Shown here one piece after another: positions 22,670 through 33,755 of a DNA stretch of 64,000 bases; within the stretch, counting starts at the first letter, position 1; every line of letters begins with the position of its first letter. Below the pieces are notes generated by a model, which did no database searches, was not told the DNA's origin, and saw only the letters and a program-made list of their open reading frames with translations. The stretch spans positions 232,925,178 through 232,989,177 of the forward strand of contig CM057009.1 of NCBI GenBank assembly GCA_029891345.1, read 5' to 3'. The position numbers and the translations under genes are program-made. The DNA comes from Dryococelus australis (lineage: Eukaryota; Arthropoda; Insecta; Phasmatodea; Phasmatidae).

Positions 22670-24842
22670 TAAGGGGCTAAATGTGGTGCCTTGGATAGGT
22701 TAGGATATGTTAGGTTATGTTAACATGTCTTTCAAAGTCCTTACATGGGATTGGATGGGTGTGACTAAATTAAAAATATTCCATTTCTTACACAATATGA
22801 AAATATATTTTAAGTCCTACACGAAGTCGACAGTGAAGATGACTAAACGGAAATTTTTACTTGGACTGGTGGTTAGGTTAAGTAGATGTGGAGAGAAATA
22901 AAATAAAATATATTCAAAGTCCTGACAAGGGGTAGAATGCATACAAGTGCCGTATGACTTCGTTCTACATTTAGTTTCCTTGTTTGGTTTATACAGCTGT
23001 TATGTTGGAAGGTATGGCCTGATCACAAGTTCAGTTATTTTGGCAGTATGAAACAAGTGTAGCTTCGATGGTGTGAGGAGAATAGTGTATCTGTGTAATT
23101 AGTCTGTAAGAGCGGAATGGTTTGATGGGATGTTTTAGTTAGTATGAGAGGGGCAGGATACTTAGCTGGTATAGTTGGTTACTATGATTGGATGATATCT
23201 AGGAATTAGGACTGTATTGTTAATAGCATGAATGAGGCAAGGTAATGTCATGGTGAAAGGTATTATATGTGTTTTGGTACTCAGTACTAATCGAATATCA
23301 ATATGGTTAAGTAAGACTGAAAGGAGGGGAGGTGAAGAGGGATCTGGTGATGACTAAGAGTGTGGTGGTTATGTTAAGTGAATGCCGAAAGAAATATAAT
23401 GCAATATATTCCTAGTTCTTACAAGTTTATTATGTTAGGTTATCCTAGGTTAGGTGAAATGGATGCTGAACTCTTATGTATGACTATGGGATGGTGTGTT
23501 GGAAAAAATGTACAAGTCCTAGCATAGGTATAGGAAATATTCTCGTATTTTACATTGGTTACAAAGTCCCTACATGCAAATTCTTAAGTCTGGGACACAC
23601 GAAATAATTATTATAAGTGAAAAAGTCGATAAAGTGCTAATAATAAATGCCCATAATATATAACATTTGACATGTATTTAATAAAACCGTTTTGTATATG
23701 CTTATAAAAAATCCAATATGGCACTGATCATAGTCACATAATCATATATATATATATATTCCTGATGACATATTCTAATGTGTCTAAAAAAAATACGAAC
23801 ATGTAGACATGCCACTCGATATACTTGTTTGTAAAATTTAAACAAAAATATAATGTAAAAAATATCTATACTTAAAATAAAATACTTAAAAATGATATAC
23901 GTTAAATTTAAATAATAAATATAAGTAACTTAAACCTAAAAAATAAAAAATACTAAAAAATGTATATTTTAATAAAATGTATGTAATAATATTACATGTA
24001 AATAATAAAAAATAAATACTTGAATTGCAAAAACTTAAAAAAATTATTGATATATAAATAAAATACTTAACAATTTTATTAGAAATAAAAATGTAATTTC
24101 TTGAGAGGCAATATATAATTTATTCATCTCCAAACTATGTACTTCTTATAAACTCTTGTCCTAGCACATGTCATTATATTAGCGTGGTCTAGGGCATTAG
24201 TCTGGCGACTCAAGGTCTGGCAGTTCGATCCAGTGCCATTACAGTCGGTCTTTTGAGTTCCAAAAAAAAAAAAACAGCACTCCTAGCGGCCAACTCCAGA
24301 ACCCATATGGTGGCCGTGCTCATGTGACAGATGCGAGATCGACTAATCCAACGACTGGTTTACCACCTTGTGGCCAATGCCAGAACGAAGATGGCATCGA
24401 ACAAGGGTGAGTAATTGGTGTAGCGACTAATCGAACGAGAGTGATACCAGCACTCCTAGCCACCAATGCTATAACTAATGTGGGAAACAACTGACAAATT
24501 AAAAAACCAAAATGGTAGCTTCCATGTATATGTATAAACAAATGTCATCGAACAAACGTGAGAGATAAATGACAAACGAAAAATCAAAGATGGCTGCCTC
24601 CATGTAAATTTAAACAAAAATGGTGGAGTGGAGTGCATGCAAAAGATGTGAACAAATGACAAATGATAACAACCAAGATGGCGGCCTCCAGTAATAGCCG
24701 ATGTAAACAAATGACAAACGAATGGGAGAGAAGGAAAGAAAGGAAAGAAGGCGATAGAATAGGAGTGAAAGAAGGACAGGAAGAGAATAAAGAAAGAATG
24801 TAAAAGAGAAAAAAGTGGAAGTACTCGGAGAAAACCCTCGGC
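22670..24842. repeat. Right terminal inverted repeat of element B1
   Basis: Partner of 11965-13850; see that entry for landmarks. The right arm is about 290 bp longer, mostly through extra sequence at 23150-23480 and 24380-24660. It includes a tRNA-like unit at 24170-24240 on the plus strand and the AAGATGGCGGC/CCAAT array at 24290-24730, for example CCAAGATGGCGGCC at 24673. Similar motifs spill over to about 25045, outside the detectable pairing. Confidence 0.85.
24170..24240 (+). repeat. tRNA-like unit inside the B1 right inverted repeat
   Basis: Mirror copy of 12396-12462: TTAGCGTGGTCTAGGGCATTAG followed by the B-box-like GCAGTTCGATCC. The A box is more changed here than in the left arm. 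Confidence 0.5.
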
Positions 24843-27100
24843 ATGCAAGAGCATGAAAAAATGACATACTGGTTACCAAAATTGCAGTCCAAGATGGCGC
24901 CATAATGGCTAGAAATATGGCTGCATACTGTCTACAAAATGGCAGTCCAAGATAGTGGCATACTTGTTACCAACATGGCAGAAGCCAATATGGTGGTCGC
25001 ACGGCCGGAATGACAGAGCGGGAAGTCCGAAATCCATTATGGCGGACGGCGCCTGGCCGAGTCACCGAGCCACAGCCTGACGGCTGTGCCCCTGAACATA
25101 CTGTATCTATCTACTTATAATATCTAAGAGATGCCCATTTTCGCAAAGTAAAACTTTTTATTCTTAGGCTATAGGGAGTTATGATAGAATTTTTCCATCA
25201 AATTTAACAATTACAAATGTAATCAACTTCTTAAAAAATTTTAATTCATCTATGACTCAACAATAATGTTATACACTGCTGCTTGCCTACTCCATGTTCT
25301 TCCCATGCCCTCCACAGACAGGCCCAACATGGTCCTTAGGATATCAACAGTACTTGTAGAGGAGGCGGAGCCACCCAGAGGGCTACGATAATGCTAACGA
25401 TACAGACATCACTCTCTTTTCTGGAAAAATGGATGTATTTGGAGGCATTGCACGAATTTCCTTGTGATCATCTCATTCACGATGGTCGGCGGCGCAGTGA
25501 TCAGAGAGTGTAGTGTGTGAACATCGGGAGATCAGAAACTGAGGTTGACTTGCTCGACTTTAAGAAATCGGGACTTGATATATGTGTGGCGAACGTTTGT
25601 ATTGATGTTAGGAGGCAATCATTTTCTTGACTGAGTAACTTGCTTAACGAATACATAATCTTGTTTAGAAATATCAGTACTTAGTCCACCAATATTTCTT
25701 AAGTCCAGTGCCTTCTCTTTCTGTAATGTATCCACTCTTAACACTAATTTATATAGACAGCTGTGGCGGAATGATGTCACATGAGCAAGTTACATCCAGC
25801 TCCAGGCGTGACTTTCATACAGTCCAGTGCCCACAAAGCAGCACAAAGAATAGACGGAAATATATTGGCAGACATGCTTATACATGGAAAACATCTATCG
25901 TAGAGTGCAATTGTATTATTATGTGCTGTGCCGGTGCCACTACCACCAACTCTGATTTTATGTAATTCTAAAATGAGAACCAGTGAATCAATTTCAGTCA
26001 AATAAAATATATTGACACCAATACAATTAACAGGAGCTGTACATGCCCTAATACATGTATACCACCAGTCGCACCAACCAAATTACAAAACATCCTAATT
26101 TCATTTCCAATTCAAGCTTATCAAAGTAGCTGTCAAAAAGCCACAAAGACCCTACAGAAGGGGAAGTTACTGGCCTAAGACGATTTCCAGGAATATAGGT
26201 ACTGAGGCCGTGTTCCAATTGGCACTTTTTAATTAACAAAATAGCCACGTGACCTGTTTTGTATATAAAATCTATGATATATTTTTGTAATTGGCATTTG
26301 GTTTTTTTGTCAACATCGAAGCTGAAATAATTTAAATTATATATAATATAATTATATATAATACAAAATATAAATTACCAAATCGCCGCCATATTACTTT
26401 TGCCAGTTTTAAGGTTTAAATACACATATAGGCAAGGTTATTGTAGTAAACAAATGCGTATTGTACCCGCAATATTTATTTCACAAGTTTGTTGCTAAAA
26501 TATTTTTGAATTAGATATATTCTCACGACAGAATTTTTGTTAAGTAACAAATTCACGTGATGTTGGTTTTTATTGGGTTAATTTTATGTTTTAAACAGCT
26601 TTCTATTACAGATTTATGGAACAATTACTGTTTATTTTAAGACTTTGTGTACTTTTAATTTTATAATCTGTAATGCCAAAATAATAGCAGTATGGTGTGC
26701 TAGACAGTTGAATGTCGTGGTGTTCCGAATGTAGCATACTTATTAAGCAAGCTACTCAGTGTCAAGAATGTCTTGTTTTTCTTTTTTGTATGGATTATTT
26801 TTTGTAGTGGATTATTGGAAATAGGTTTTTGTAAGGTTCATAATAAACCAAAGTAGATAGAGAATGATGTATTTGGGACAATGACTGTTGGCTGAATGTC
26901 GGAGGATTAGGCCACCATTTTTTGTGATGTCACATGCATGGTCACCGTATTAAAGGGTCTGAGTTATTGACATATTCTCTCCTATTCACTTTTTCTGCTA
27001 AACTGATATCTTGACCTTCAGAATCATGTTGAACCTGTAGACGATAGATGCTTTGAGACTGCTGAACATGGAATAATGGTGTATGTTATATTTCTTCATC
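24843..27100. other. Interval between B1 and B2, no gene recognised
   Basis: The first 200 bp carry more ATGGCGGC-like motifs (24892, 24978, 25033). The rest is AT-rich unique-looking sequence. Short frames at 25708-25965 and 26248-26048 have no recognisable features. Confidence 0.5.
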
Positions 27101-27520
27101 AGGGCCTTGAACTTTGGATTGTATAATTTCTTGCCCTGGTAGTTTGTATATTAGTTGGGATGTGACCTTCGCACAATACATCTGCCATTGCCTTGGTGAT
27201 ATTGCATGCATTCTTCGACTTGACTGGCCTCGCCCAGGCGAATTTACTATTTTCATCAGTGACTGTTAACATGTATTTGTAGTCGTTGTTGACACAAGTG
27301 TGTGGTATCATCTCGACGAGGTCGGCTTGAAACAGGTCGTTCATCCTGTAAATCTTGACCTTGTGACGAGATTAGTTGTGTCTGGTGGCCATATTCAGTT
27401 CATGAGCTATTCCCATCCAACTGAAAGTATGTACCCCCTCCTTCATTACTTCGTTAATGGAAACGATCTCCATGTGCACGAAATGTCCAACCCTTTGGGA
27501 AGCGAGCAGTAGTCGTAGTT
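27099..27520 (-). pseudogene. Integrase (rve) remnant of Polinton B2, N-terminal half
   Basis: The open piece 27344-27099 reads MNDLFQADLVEMIPHTCVNN, with the first catalytic Asp of the rve fold in QADLVE. It continues with the conserved FAWARPVKSKNACNITKAMA segment and reaches the GHIPTNIQT stretch just before the second catalytic Asp. Upstream pieces to about 27520 carry the N-terminal part in another frame. The C-terminal catalytic half and chromodomain are missing, so the element is cut at about 27100. It is the first gene of the B2 minus-strand block, the position the A integrase would hold if A were reversed. Confidence 0.82.
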
Positions 27521-27559
27521 TAACGACGAGTTCGTCCAGGTCGCCCCAAAATATGTCAT

Positions 27560-28614
27560 CAATTTTTGTCGCTGTCTATTCTTCAAACATTAGCCACTTT
27601 TCAGTGCTAGGCCACTGAAGAGCTCTGCATGAATGTCAATTTTTTTTTTCGTAAACTTCATTCTTATAAACAACAGTCTCGGAATCTTTATCTTGTAAAG
27701 TGCATACATGAGTTCGAGCAATGTCTCGTATTCCAGCAGTCATCGTTAGTATACTCTGTGTGATCTCAGCGAAATAGATGTTTGTAAAGCCTGGGGGTTC
27801 CATGCATCTCGTAATCGCCTACTTGGATATCCTACCTGATAGAAACTCTATTCCATTAACCCCAAGGAACCATTTATCACCAAACCTGTGTACACTGTAC
27901 ATTGTATCGTTATTGTGAGATGTGTATGATCTTGGGTACCGACGAACCAGATCATTGGGTCTGAGAGTTATATTACGGAACTTTTTCTTGTGTAACATAT
28001 CTGCATCTGTTCCATCGTCCCAATCCATTTGCATATCATCTCATTTCTGCTTCTTTGCAGGTTCATCGGTATCGTCGATAACAGTCTTCAAATCTGAAGG
28101 TGCTCCATTGGTCTTCCTAAGTACATCGAGAAGGCGAGTAAAGATATTAGAAATGTCTGCATTTGTAAGGTCGTGCAAAAGTTTGGCTCTCTTGGCAATC
28201 AAATACTGAGATCAAACAACCATTATCGCGCGATGCATGTCGCTAGTAATGTCAGACATGGCACTGGATAAAAATGGTTACTACTGGTTATAGATTTAGT
28301 CGCGAGTCTCCAACTAATAATTTTCGATCTCTATAAACATCTAGTGTGTCACTGCTGTGTTTTTGAACGTCCATTTTCGTGGCGAAGTGGGAAATCGAGG
28401 TAGTTAATGTATTATCTATGAAGTATTTCAGCCATTTAACATTTTCATTTTGTGCTGAAACCACATTAAATCTGTCGGCAATTAGCCTTTGAACACTCAT
28501 TATGTGCTTGTCCATGGCTATCAAATCGCGAAAAATCTCTGTCTTCACACAACTATATTTGGCCTGAGTATAGACAACTATGTTCGAAAATTTTGTCCTG
28601 TTCGGACACAACAA
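27560..28614 (-). pseudogene. Conserved Polinton gene 'X' of element B2, broken
   Basis: Three minus-strand pieces in order: 28614-28288 (KTEIFRDLIAMDKHIMSVQR, helical), about 28206-28040 (ADISNIFTRLLDVLRKTNGA, then an acidic stretch) and 28034-27819 (MQMDWDDGTDADMLHKKKFR, with FGDKWFLGVNGIEF). The KWFLG motif is shared with gene X of A (about 5017-5045). The region from 27819 to 27560 carries further decayed family sequence (GFTNIYFAEITQSIL). The first piece may be a separate small gene. Function unknown. Confidence 0.6.
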
Positions 28615-28875
28615 AATGCATAATTTCTATATGATGCCATTACCAGTTTCGAGGGCGAAATGTTTAGTAGCATCACAAGTTCCATCATTTCTTGGTAAGA
28701 TGCAGTCTCCATTATCATCTTTGTCAAGACAAAGGTTGAGGCTAATCTGCGTAAATTTCGATATGCTGTAACTCATTCTCGATGTCCATCAATGAACTGA
28801 TCGAATCTGTGCCAGTACCTGCCATTATATAGAGGCCAGTCTTTTACAATAACCAAAAATCCATACTTGACTGTC

Positions 28876-29405
28876 TAACACAAGGAATACAGATTTTTGA
28901 AATCTGATAACGTCATGTCCATATTGATGTGGTCGTCATACACATGCTGCAAATTCATGTAATCCATAGAAACAACACCAACACATTCGCATTGTTGCGA
29001 AGCAGTTCTTTGAGTTTGTGCGAATAAGTCTGGGCAAAGTACACAGTCTAGTTTCGTGTCTTGTCCCATGCTAAAGTACTCCTGAATGCACTTCTGCTGC
29101 TGTCATGCTATGTTATTGAAGACGAACACTGAGTTCGGCAGTGCCTCGCTCGGTGGCATGGGAGCATTATTATCACTGCATGGGAAAGAAAACCCATGCC
29201 ATCCATGGCCTACAGTACACTTGCCAGATTGTGGTATTTCGGTTGCTGGAACGATTTCCATTAAAGTTACATGTTTTTGTACTGAAGACAATTTGGTTTC
29301 CCCAGCAAACTCAACAGCATACACGTCTAACTGCAGTTGGATGGTCCCACGATGATACATCTCAAGGTGCAAGGCAACAGCTCGCAGTGACGAGAGTTTC
29401 ATGAG
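28876..29405 (-). pseudogene. A32/FtsK-type packaging ATPase of Polinton B2, active sites lost
   Basis: Minus-strand pieces follow the family in order. The Walker A region (IIVGPSNCS, then a TAG stop and Thr, at about 29330-29357) is where A has GPSGCGKT. LLSLLGKPN follows, then KSFQQPKYHNLASVL, and then ALPNSVFVFNNIA (about 29150-29105), in which both Walker B acids have become Asn. CIQEYFSMGQD comes next, and YMNLQHVYDDHINMDM near the C-terminus (about 28970-28920). With the Lys of Walker A and both Walker B acids gone, it cannot be an active ATPase. No zinc finger precedes it; in B2 fingers are at the other end of the element. Confidence 0.82.
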
Positions 29406-29819
29406 AGTTCAGCATCTTCCTTGCTAACTTGTATGGTAAGACGAACATCCTACGTAGTTATCTCCATGATACTGCAAATAAAATGTATAAAGGGAGCCTA
29501 TTTATAAGTTCTTAGGTCAATTCAATGCAATGTCTCGAAGATGTCAGACCATAGCTGGAAGCAGGGTTGTGGAAATACTGATCAACAAGCTACTGTTCGA
29601 TTTGCACATTCGCTGATAGAAGTTGTGTAGGCTGGGGACAAAAATAGCTAAATTACAGGCACACTGGAACATGGGAATTGATTATGGTGTGCAAGGAACA
29701 TGATATCCTTAACAATATCTGCAATCACAGCACCAGACAGACAAAATACTTGCACAAAAACTGAAGAAATATTTGAGCACCAGACACCAGATTCGGAGAA
29801 ACAGTAGTTGTATGGGGTA

Positions 29820-30235
29820 TTTACAATGCGATGAAGATGAAGATGAAAATGGGCATGCTTGCAAAGAACAGGAAGAAGGTGAAAGTGAAACAAAAACAAA
29901 GACAAAGGGAAAAAAGCACACAATGTCAAGAATGCATCTACTAGTAGATTTTACCAGTGATTTTGATTCTCTCCGGGCCCTCAAGGTCCTAATCAGAGCC
30001 ACGAGTGGTATTTTATGAGCCATCAACACACCTTCTAACGAATCAAAGCAGTTTTCCGAGGCTTAAAGTTACAATTAAATTATGGAAGCAATTGCCAAGG
30101 AAAAAAGGCCAAGGCCTCAATCTAAGGCCATGCGTAGTAGGAAGCAACATTGTACAAAAGCAATGCATCTGGAAGCTGAGGCAGAGAAGATAATATCATT
30201 GTCTAGAAGAACATTAAAAAACAGACATAATTAAG
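29820..30235 (+). pseudogene. pVI-like minor virion protein of Polinton B2, broken
   Basis: After a charged, Lys/Glu-rich stretch (KEQEEGESETKTKTKGKKH) there is a hydrophobic section in mixed frames near 29945-30000 and then NTPSNESKQFSE and IMEAIAKEKRPRPQ (30025-30115). The latter parallels the TLEAIAMGKKKQQ stretch of the A protein. The assignment depends mainly on position (between ATPase and protease, divergent from the ATPase) and on this short match. Confidence 0.5.
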
Positions 30236-30239
30236 TATG

Positions 30240-30560
30240 TGCGAAAGTTAAAAGTTCTTCATTTTTGAGGTCTGTTCGTGGGAGTCGATTTGTCTCCAAA
30301 AAAAAAGAGAGAGAAATATGACATTATCAACTTGAACACGACATCCACCAGGGCTGGTATGAACTCGGTATCGTATGTAAAATGAGGCAGATGTCGTGAA
30401 TACTATGACAATCTTGGTAATTTCCATCTTCCACCCTAACTTCGACACTATCTTAAAGGAGCGATGTTTACCTACTGCTACTCGAAGAAGCAGGTGTTAA
30501 ACATGTGGAACTGCGAACACTTTTTTCTTCAGTTCCTTGTTTGTTCATACAAGTAATTGA
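30240..30560 (+). pseudogene. Adenain-like protease of Polinton B2, catalytic His lost
   Basis: A plus-strand section reads KYDIINLNTTSTRAGMNSVS, then YYDNLGNFHLPP (about 30320-30432) and NMWNCEHFFLQFL (about 30498-30540). These match the order of the A protease, but the Thr-His-Trp of the active site is replaced by Asn-Ser-Val, so the catalytic His is gone. The Cys-containing NCEH stretch remains. Stops and at least one frameshift are present. Confidence 0.7.
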
Positions 30561-30566
30561 ATAAAA

Positions 30567-30922
30567 TGGATGCACATCGACTGGAAACCACCAGTCAATT
30601 AGATAACACTTACCTTGATGGGTCATAGCACCAAGCTACATGTGGTACACTTCCCTCCACTCGACCTGGAGGGAGAATGGTGCACAGGCCTAGTCGATTT
30701 TCAAACCTAAAATGCGATACCGAACATTGATTAAAAAAAACTGTAAGCAATACATTGTGTAGAAAGGTTATGTATCCCACCAGATGACAATTCCCGTTGG
30801 CTCTTATAAACTAGACGACATAGCAAGGTACATCGAGGATTTGCTGTCTCATGACGTACAGTGAAGTTATCGACTCTACAAAACTGGATTCTATTGGAAC
30901 GATGCTGAGGTTCGTACCATAT

Positions 30923-30955
<33 letters not shown>

Positions 30956-31260
30956 TAAGGCAGCCAAAGCCCACGAATGTCACGACCCATAAATACCTTA
31001 ACTGTTAGCATGATACAAATAAACTGCAATTTAGCAAGTTGTACATATATCAATGGCTAGCCAAGCAATATGCTGCACAAGTTTTCACCAGTGGTCCCCC
31101 AAGGATTTAAAGAGGTCGTAGCACATCAAAGCAACATTTACATCCCAGTCATCGTGAAGAGAGCACACGAGGTGATCATGACAATGGACGGTCAGCACCA
31201 AGGGTAGGTGAACTTTCGACACTAAAAATAACGCTTCCCTTGCATTTGAGAAGATGGAAA
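30567..31260 (+). pseudogene. Penton (minor capsid) protein of Polinton B2, broken
   Basis: The piece from about 30630 reads HVVHFPPLDLEGEWCTGLVD, the same hallmark as in A, followed by NAIPNID and MTIPVGSYKLDDIARYIEDL (30780-30839). The later section near 31080-31200 reads VVPQGFKEVVAHQSNIYIPV and KRAHEVIMTMDGQ, matching the penton middle and end. A (TA)n tract at 30919-30955 and a divergent stretch to about 31080 interrupt it. Several stops are present. Confidence 0.8.
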
Positions 31261-31379
31261 TAAGAATTTCAACAACCAGAAGTAATAAAACAAAGCAGTT
31301 CATCAAACAATCTATCAAAACACAACAGGTCACCAAGTATCAACACATATTTACAAGGTTTTCCTTCGCAGTCTTGGCT

Positions 31380-32305
31380 TTGATGTCGATCGCCATAAAA
31401 TATTTCATGAACATCGATGAACTAGTCGTTTACGAAGACAGCATCACGAAAGTGGAACTTCACATTTAGCAGCAATTCCTGATGGGGCCATAAACTTTAA
31501 CATCGGAAGTTCTTATAGTGGTCCAACACCAATATATCTACAACCTTCCTTACTAGTCATTCCTGCAAATAAGGGCGACACTGACAAACGAAGATGGATC
31601 CAACCCAGCATAAACAAAAATAATGAGCGCTAGTATTTTCCACATTATCGATCGTAACAAATATTTGCTCAATGGTATTGAGTTGGACCAGACAAGAGGT
31701 GTCGATATACAGACCACGATAAAAAAAAACACCTCTTGCTCACTCCGAATGAGCTGACTGCAGCCAATATGATGGGCTGGGATATAAAAGATGACTATAG
31801 TCTTCCTATATACACATATACACTGGATGCAATTTGGAGGTGTGCATTCCTCTAGTGATGTTGGGTATTCGTCAAAGACAGACTTATCATCAATTCGGAG
31901 CAGAAACTGTTGCTGCTCGTAGCCAATATGCATGCAGATTACATTGTGGGTATAGGAGTTAACCTGGAGATAGTGGGACTGGAGCTAGATTATATCAAAT
32001 GTATACTTCCATACATTCAGCTGAACACTACTAAATGTATCAAGATGCAGGAGATTGTGGAAGATGTCAAAAACTACAGTGTGGCTTTCAGGACGTCGTG
32101 TCTCGAGACCTACCTCAGATTGCCTGCAAGTCAGCACATAAAATTTATGGTAATATCCTGCTTTGCCACTGAGAAACCAAGGCACGTAGATTTTGGACTA
32201 CAAATCAGATTATTGCATAATGTGAGAGTGAGCTGTTCGCAGTTCGACACACATAACATAGAAAATGTGAAAATATTTTTTGTAGTGAAAGCTATCAATA
32301 AATAA
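31380..32305 (+). pseudogene. Major capsid protein (double jelly-roll) of Polinton B2, broken
   Basis: Pieces in changing frames match the Polinton/adintovirus major capsid protein. IFHIIDRNKYLLNGIELDQT is at about 31635-31695 (the conserved 'NG.E.D..RG' loop) and LTPNELTAANMMGWDIKDDY follows a frameshift at about 31735. The C-terminal half lies in the open stretch 31910-32305, with CFATEKPRHVDFGLQ and SQFDTHNIENVKIFF. Family length is usually above 600 residues; only about half of this is recognisable, and the product stops at 32305 before the usual C-terminus. No counterpart is detectable in A within the window. Confidence 0.75.
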
Positions 32306-32312
32306 AAATGAA

Positions 32313-33203
32313 GTGCCAGAACTAATGACATATTTGAGAGTAACATCAGCCTATTCAGGCAGACCACCTACAGAAGTGTCACCATTACTTTCTTTGGGTG
32401 TGATGCCACTAAATGCATCGAATTCCTGTTGGTCGCTTACAGCACCACTGCCATTAATTTCTTCAAACATGATACCACCAGAGCCACAGACTTCCTGTGG
32501 GTCGCCTACAGCAGCACTGCAATTGCCTCTTGCTCAGGTGTGGTACCACAGGGGTCATCGACTTCGCACGGGCCACCTACAGCAACTCAAACAGCATCGC
32601 GTTCCGAGCCAATTCCATCAAGACTTCGATGCACGTACTGTGACAAAGCCTTTGCGAATAGCAGTAATGTTAGACTACACAAAAAGCATAACTGTGAGAT
32701 GAACTATCCCATACATCACATAGGTGTTATAAGTGTATTTGTCTATTTCCTCGTACTGAAAATCTATACAGACATTCGAAACAATGTAAAGGACTGGTTC
32801 CTCCACCTGCAAAGCAAAATATGTATTGTTGTCTCCACGAAACTCTGATGTACTTGTAAGTATTGCCGTTTGTAATTATTATGTAAACATATAATAATTA
32901 CCAGGCAGAGTAAGAGATAATACAACGATGGCACCATCGGTAAGTGAGGACGAGCATATTGACATGAACAATTTGCTTCCGAAATCTGTTCGATCATGTA
33001 GCAATCATGGTGAGACTTTCAGTAGAATAAGCAATGCACTACCACACAAGAAGAGTGAAAAATGTATGACGAAGAGAGGGTGGACTTATTTGACTATTGG
33101 TTGTTGTGCGGACGTGAATTCAAGAGTTATAATACAACAAACAATGAAGAAAATAAGTGTCGTGAGGCATATCGTCTTCATGTCGAATAGTGTACACATC
33201 TAG
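32313..33203 (+). pseudogene. Zinc-finger gene at the right end of Polinton B2, broken
   Basis: Three finger-like units occur: LRCTYCDKAFANSSNVRLHK (about 32622-32690), a C2HC-like CYKCICLFPRTENLYRHSKQ (about 32725-32790, other frame) and a weak CSNHGETFSRISNALPHKKS (about 32996-33060). Before them, 32340-32610 is a tandem repeat of about 75-78 bp (26-codon scale) with CTTCCTGTGGGTCGCCTACAG at its core. A and B1 also carry finger-like units, ahead of the ATPase and polymerase respectively. The gene ends at or before 33203; role unknown, possibly nucleic-acid binding. Confidence 0.5.
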
Positions 33204-33489
33204 CTCGAAAATGTATCCATATTCTAGACAGACCAAAAGCTAATAGATTCGTGCTGAAGGAATCCACTTTCTGTGGCAGTCTGAAGACATATGTCACAAA
33301 TAATTCACCAAACTTACCGAAATATGTTTGCATGTTTCTTCTGACTATGAAAAATAATTTAATAAATCATTTTACAGAAGAGCCGGAAAACTGCGAATGT
33401 GCCTGCTCAAAACCATAACTGTACCAGGACGAATATTGTAAGATGTCATTCAAGACCTAGAATGTGAATACATAATGCATGACATCGAA

Positions 33490-33744
33490 GATGGTAGGTA
33501 GTTGGGCTTAATGTCTCGTTGACAGCTAGGTCTTTAAAGACGGTGCAAGTCGCACAGGGAAGAGGGATTAGGAATGGAATGGGAAGGAAAAGGTCATGGC
33601 CTTTGTTAGGGACCCATCCCAGAATCCACATGGAGTAATTTCCGAAAACCATAGAAGGCCGAAATCAGGATGGCCGGGCCGGGAATCGAACCCAGGACCT
33701 CCCGAATGCGAGTCCAGTGAGTTAACACCGTGCCACCTCGCTCG
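33490..33744 (-). mobile_element. tRNA-derived SINE with target-site duplication
   Basis: On the minus strand it starts CGAGCGAGGTGGCACGGTGT, with an A-box-like GGTGGCACGGTG and a B-box GGGTTCGATTCCC, then a CCGGCCCGGCCATCCTGATT body. It is flanked by a near-perfect direct repeat, ATGACATCGAA (33479-33489) and ATGACATCAAA (33745-33755), read as the target-site duplication. The low divergence of this duplication suggests it is younger than the Polinton sequence around it. It lies between B2 and C. Confidence 0.8.
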
Positions 33745-33755
33745 ATGACATCAAA

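Noticed and set aside
25045-25100. tRNA-like sequence GCGCCTGGCCGAGTCACCGAG
   Set aside because: The A-box resemblance is fair but no B box at the right distance was found.
29103-29402. A 99-codon minus-strand frame (MKLSSLRAVALHLEMYHRGT)
   Set aside because: Its N-terminal half overlaps, in another frame, readable ATPase sequence (Walker A region and KSFQQPKYHN). Only its last 20 or so residues belong to the ATPase frame.
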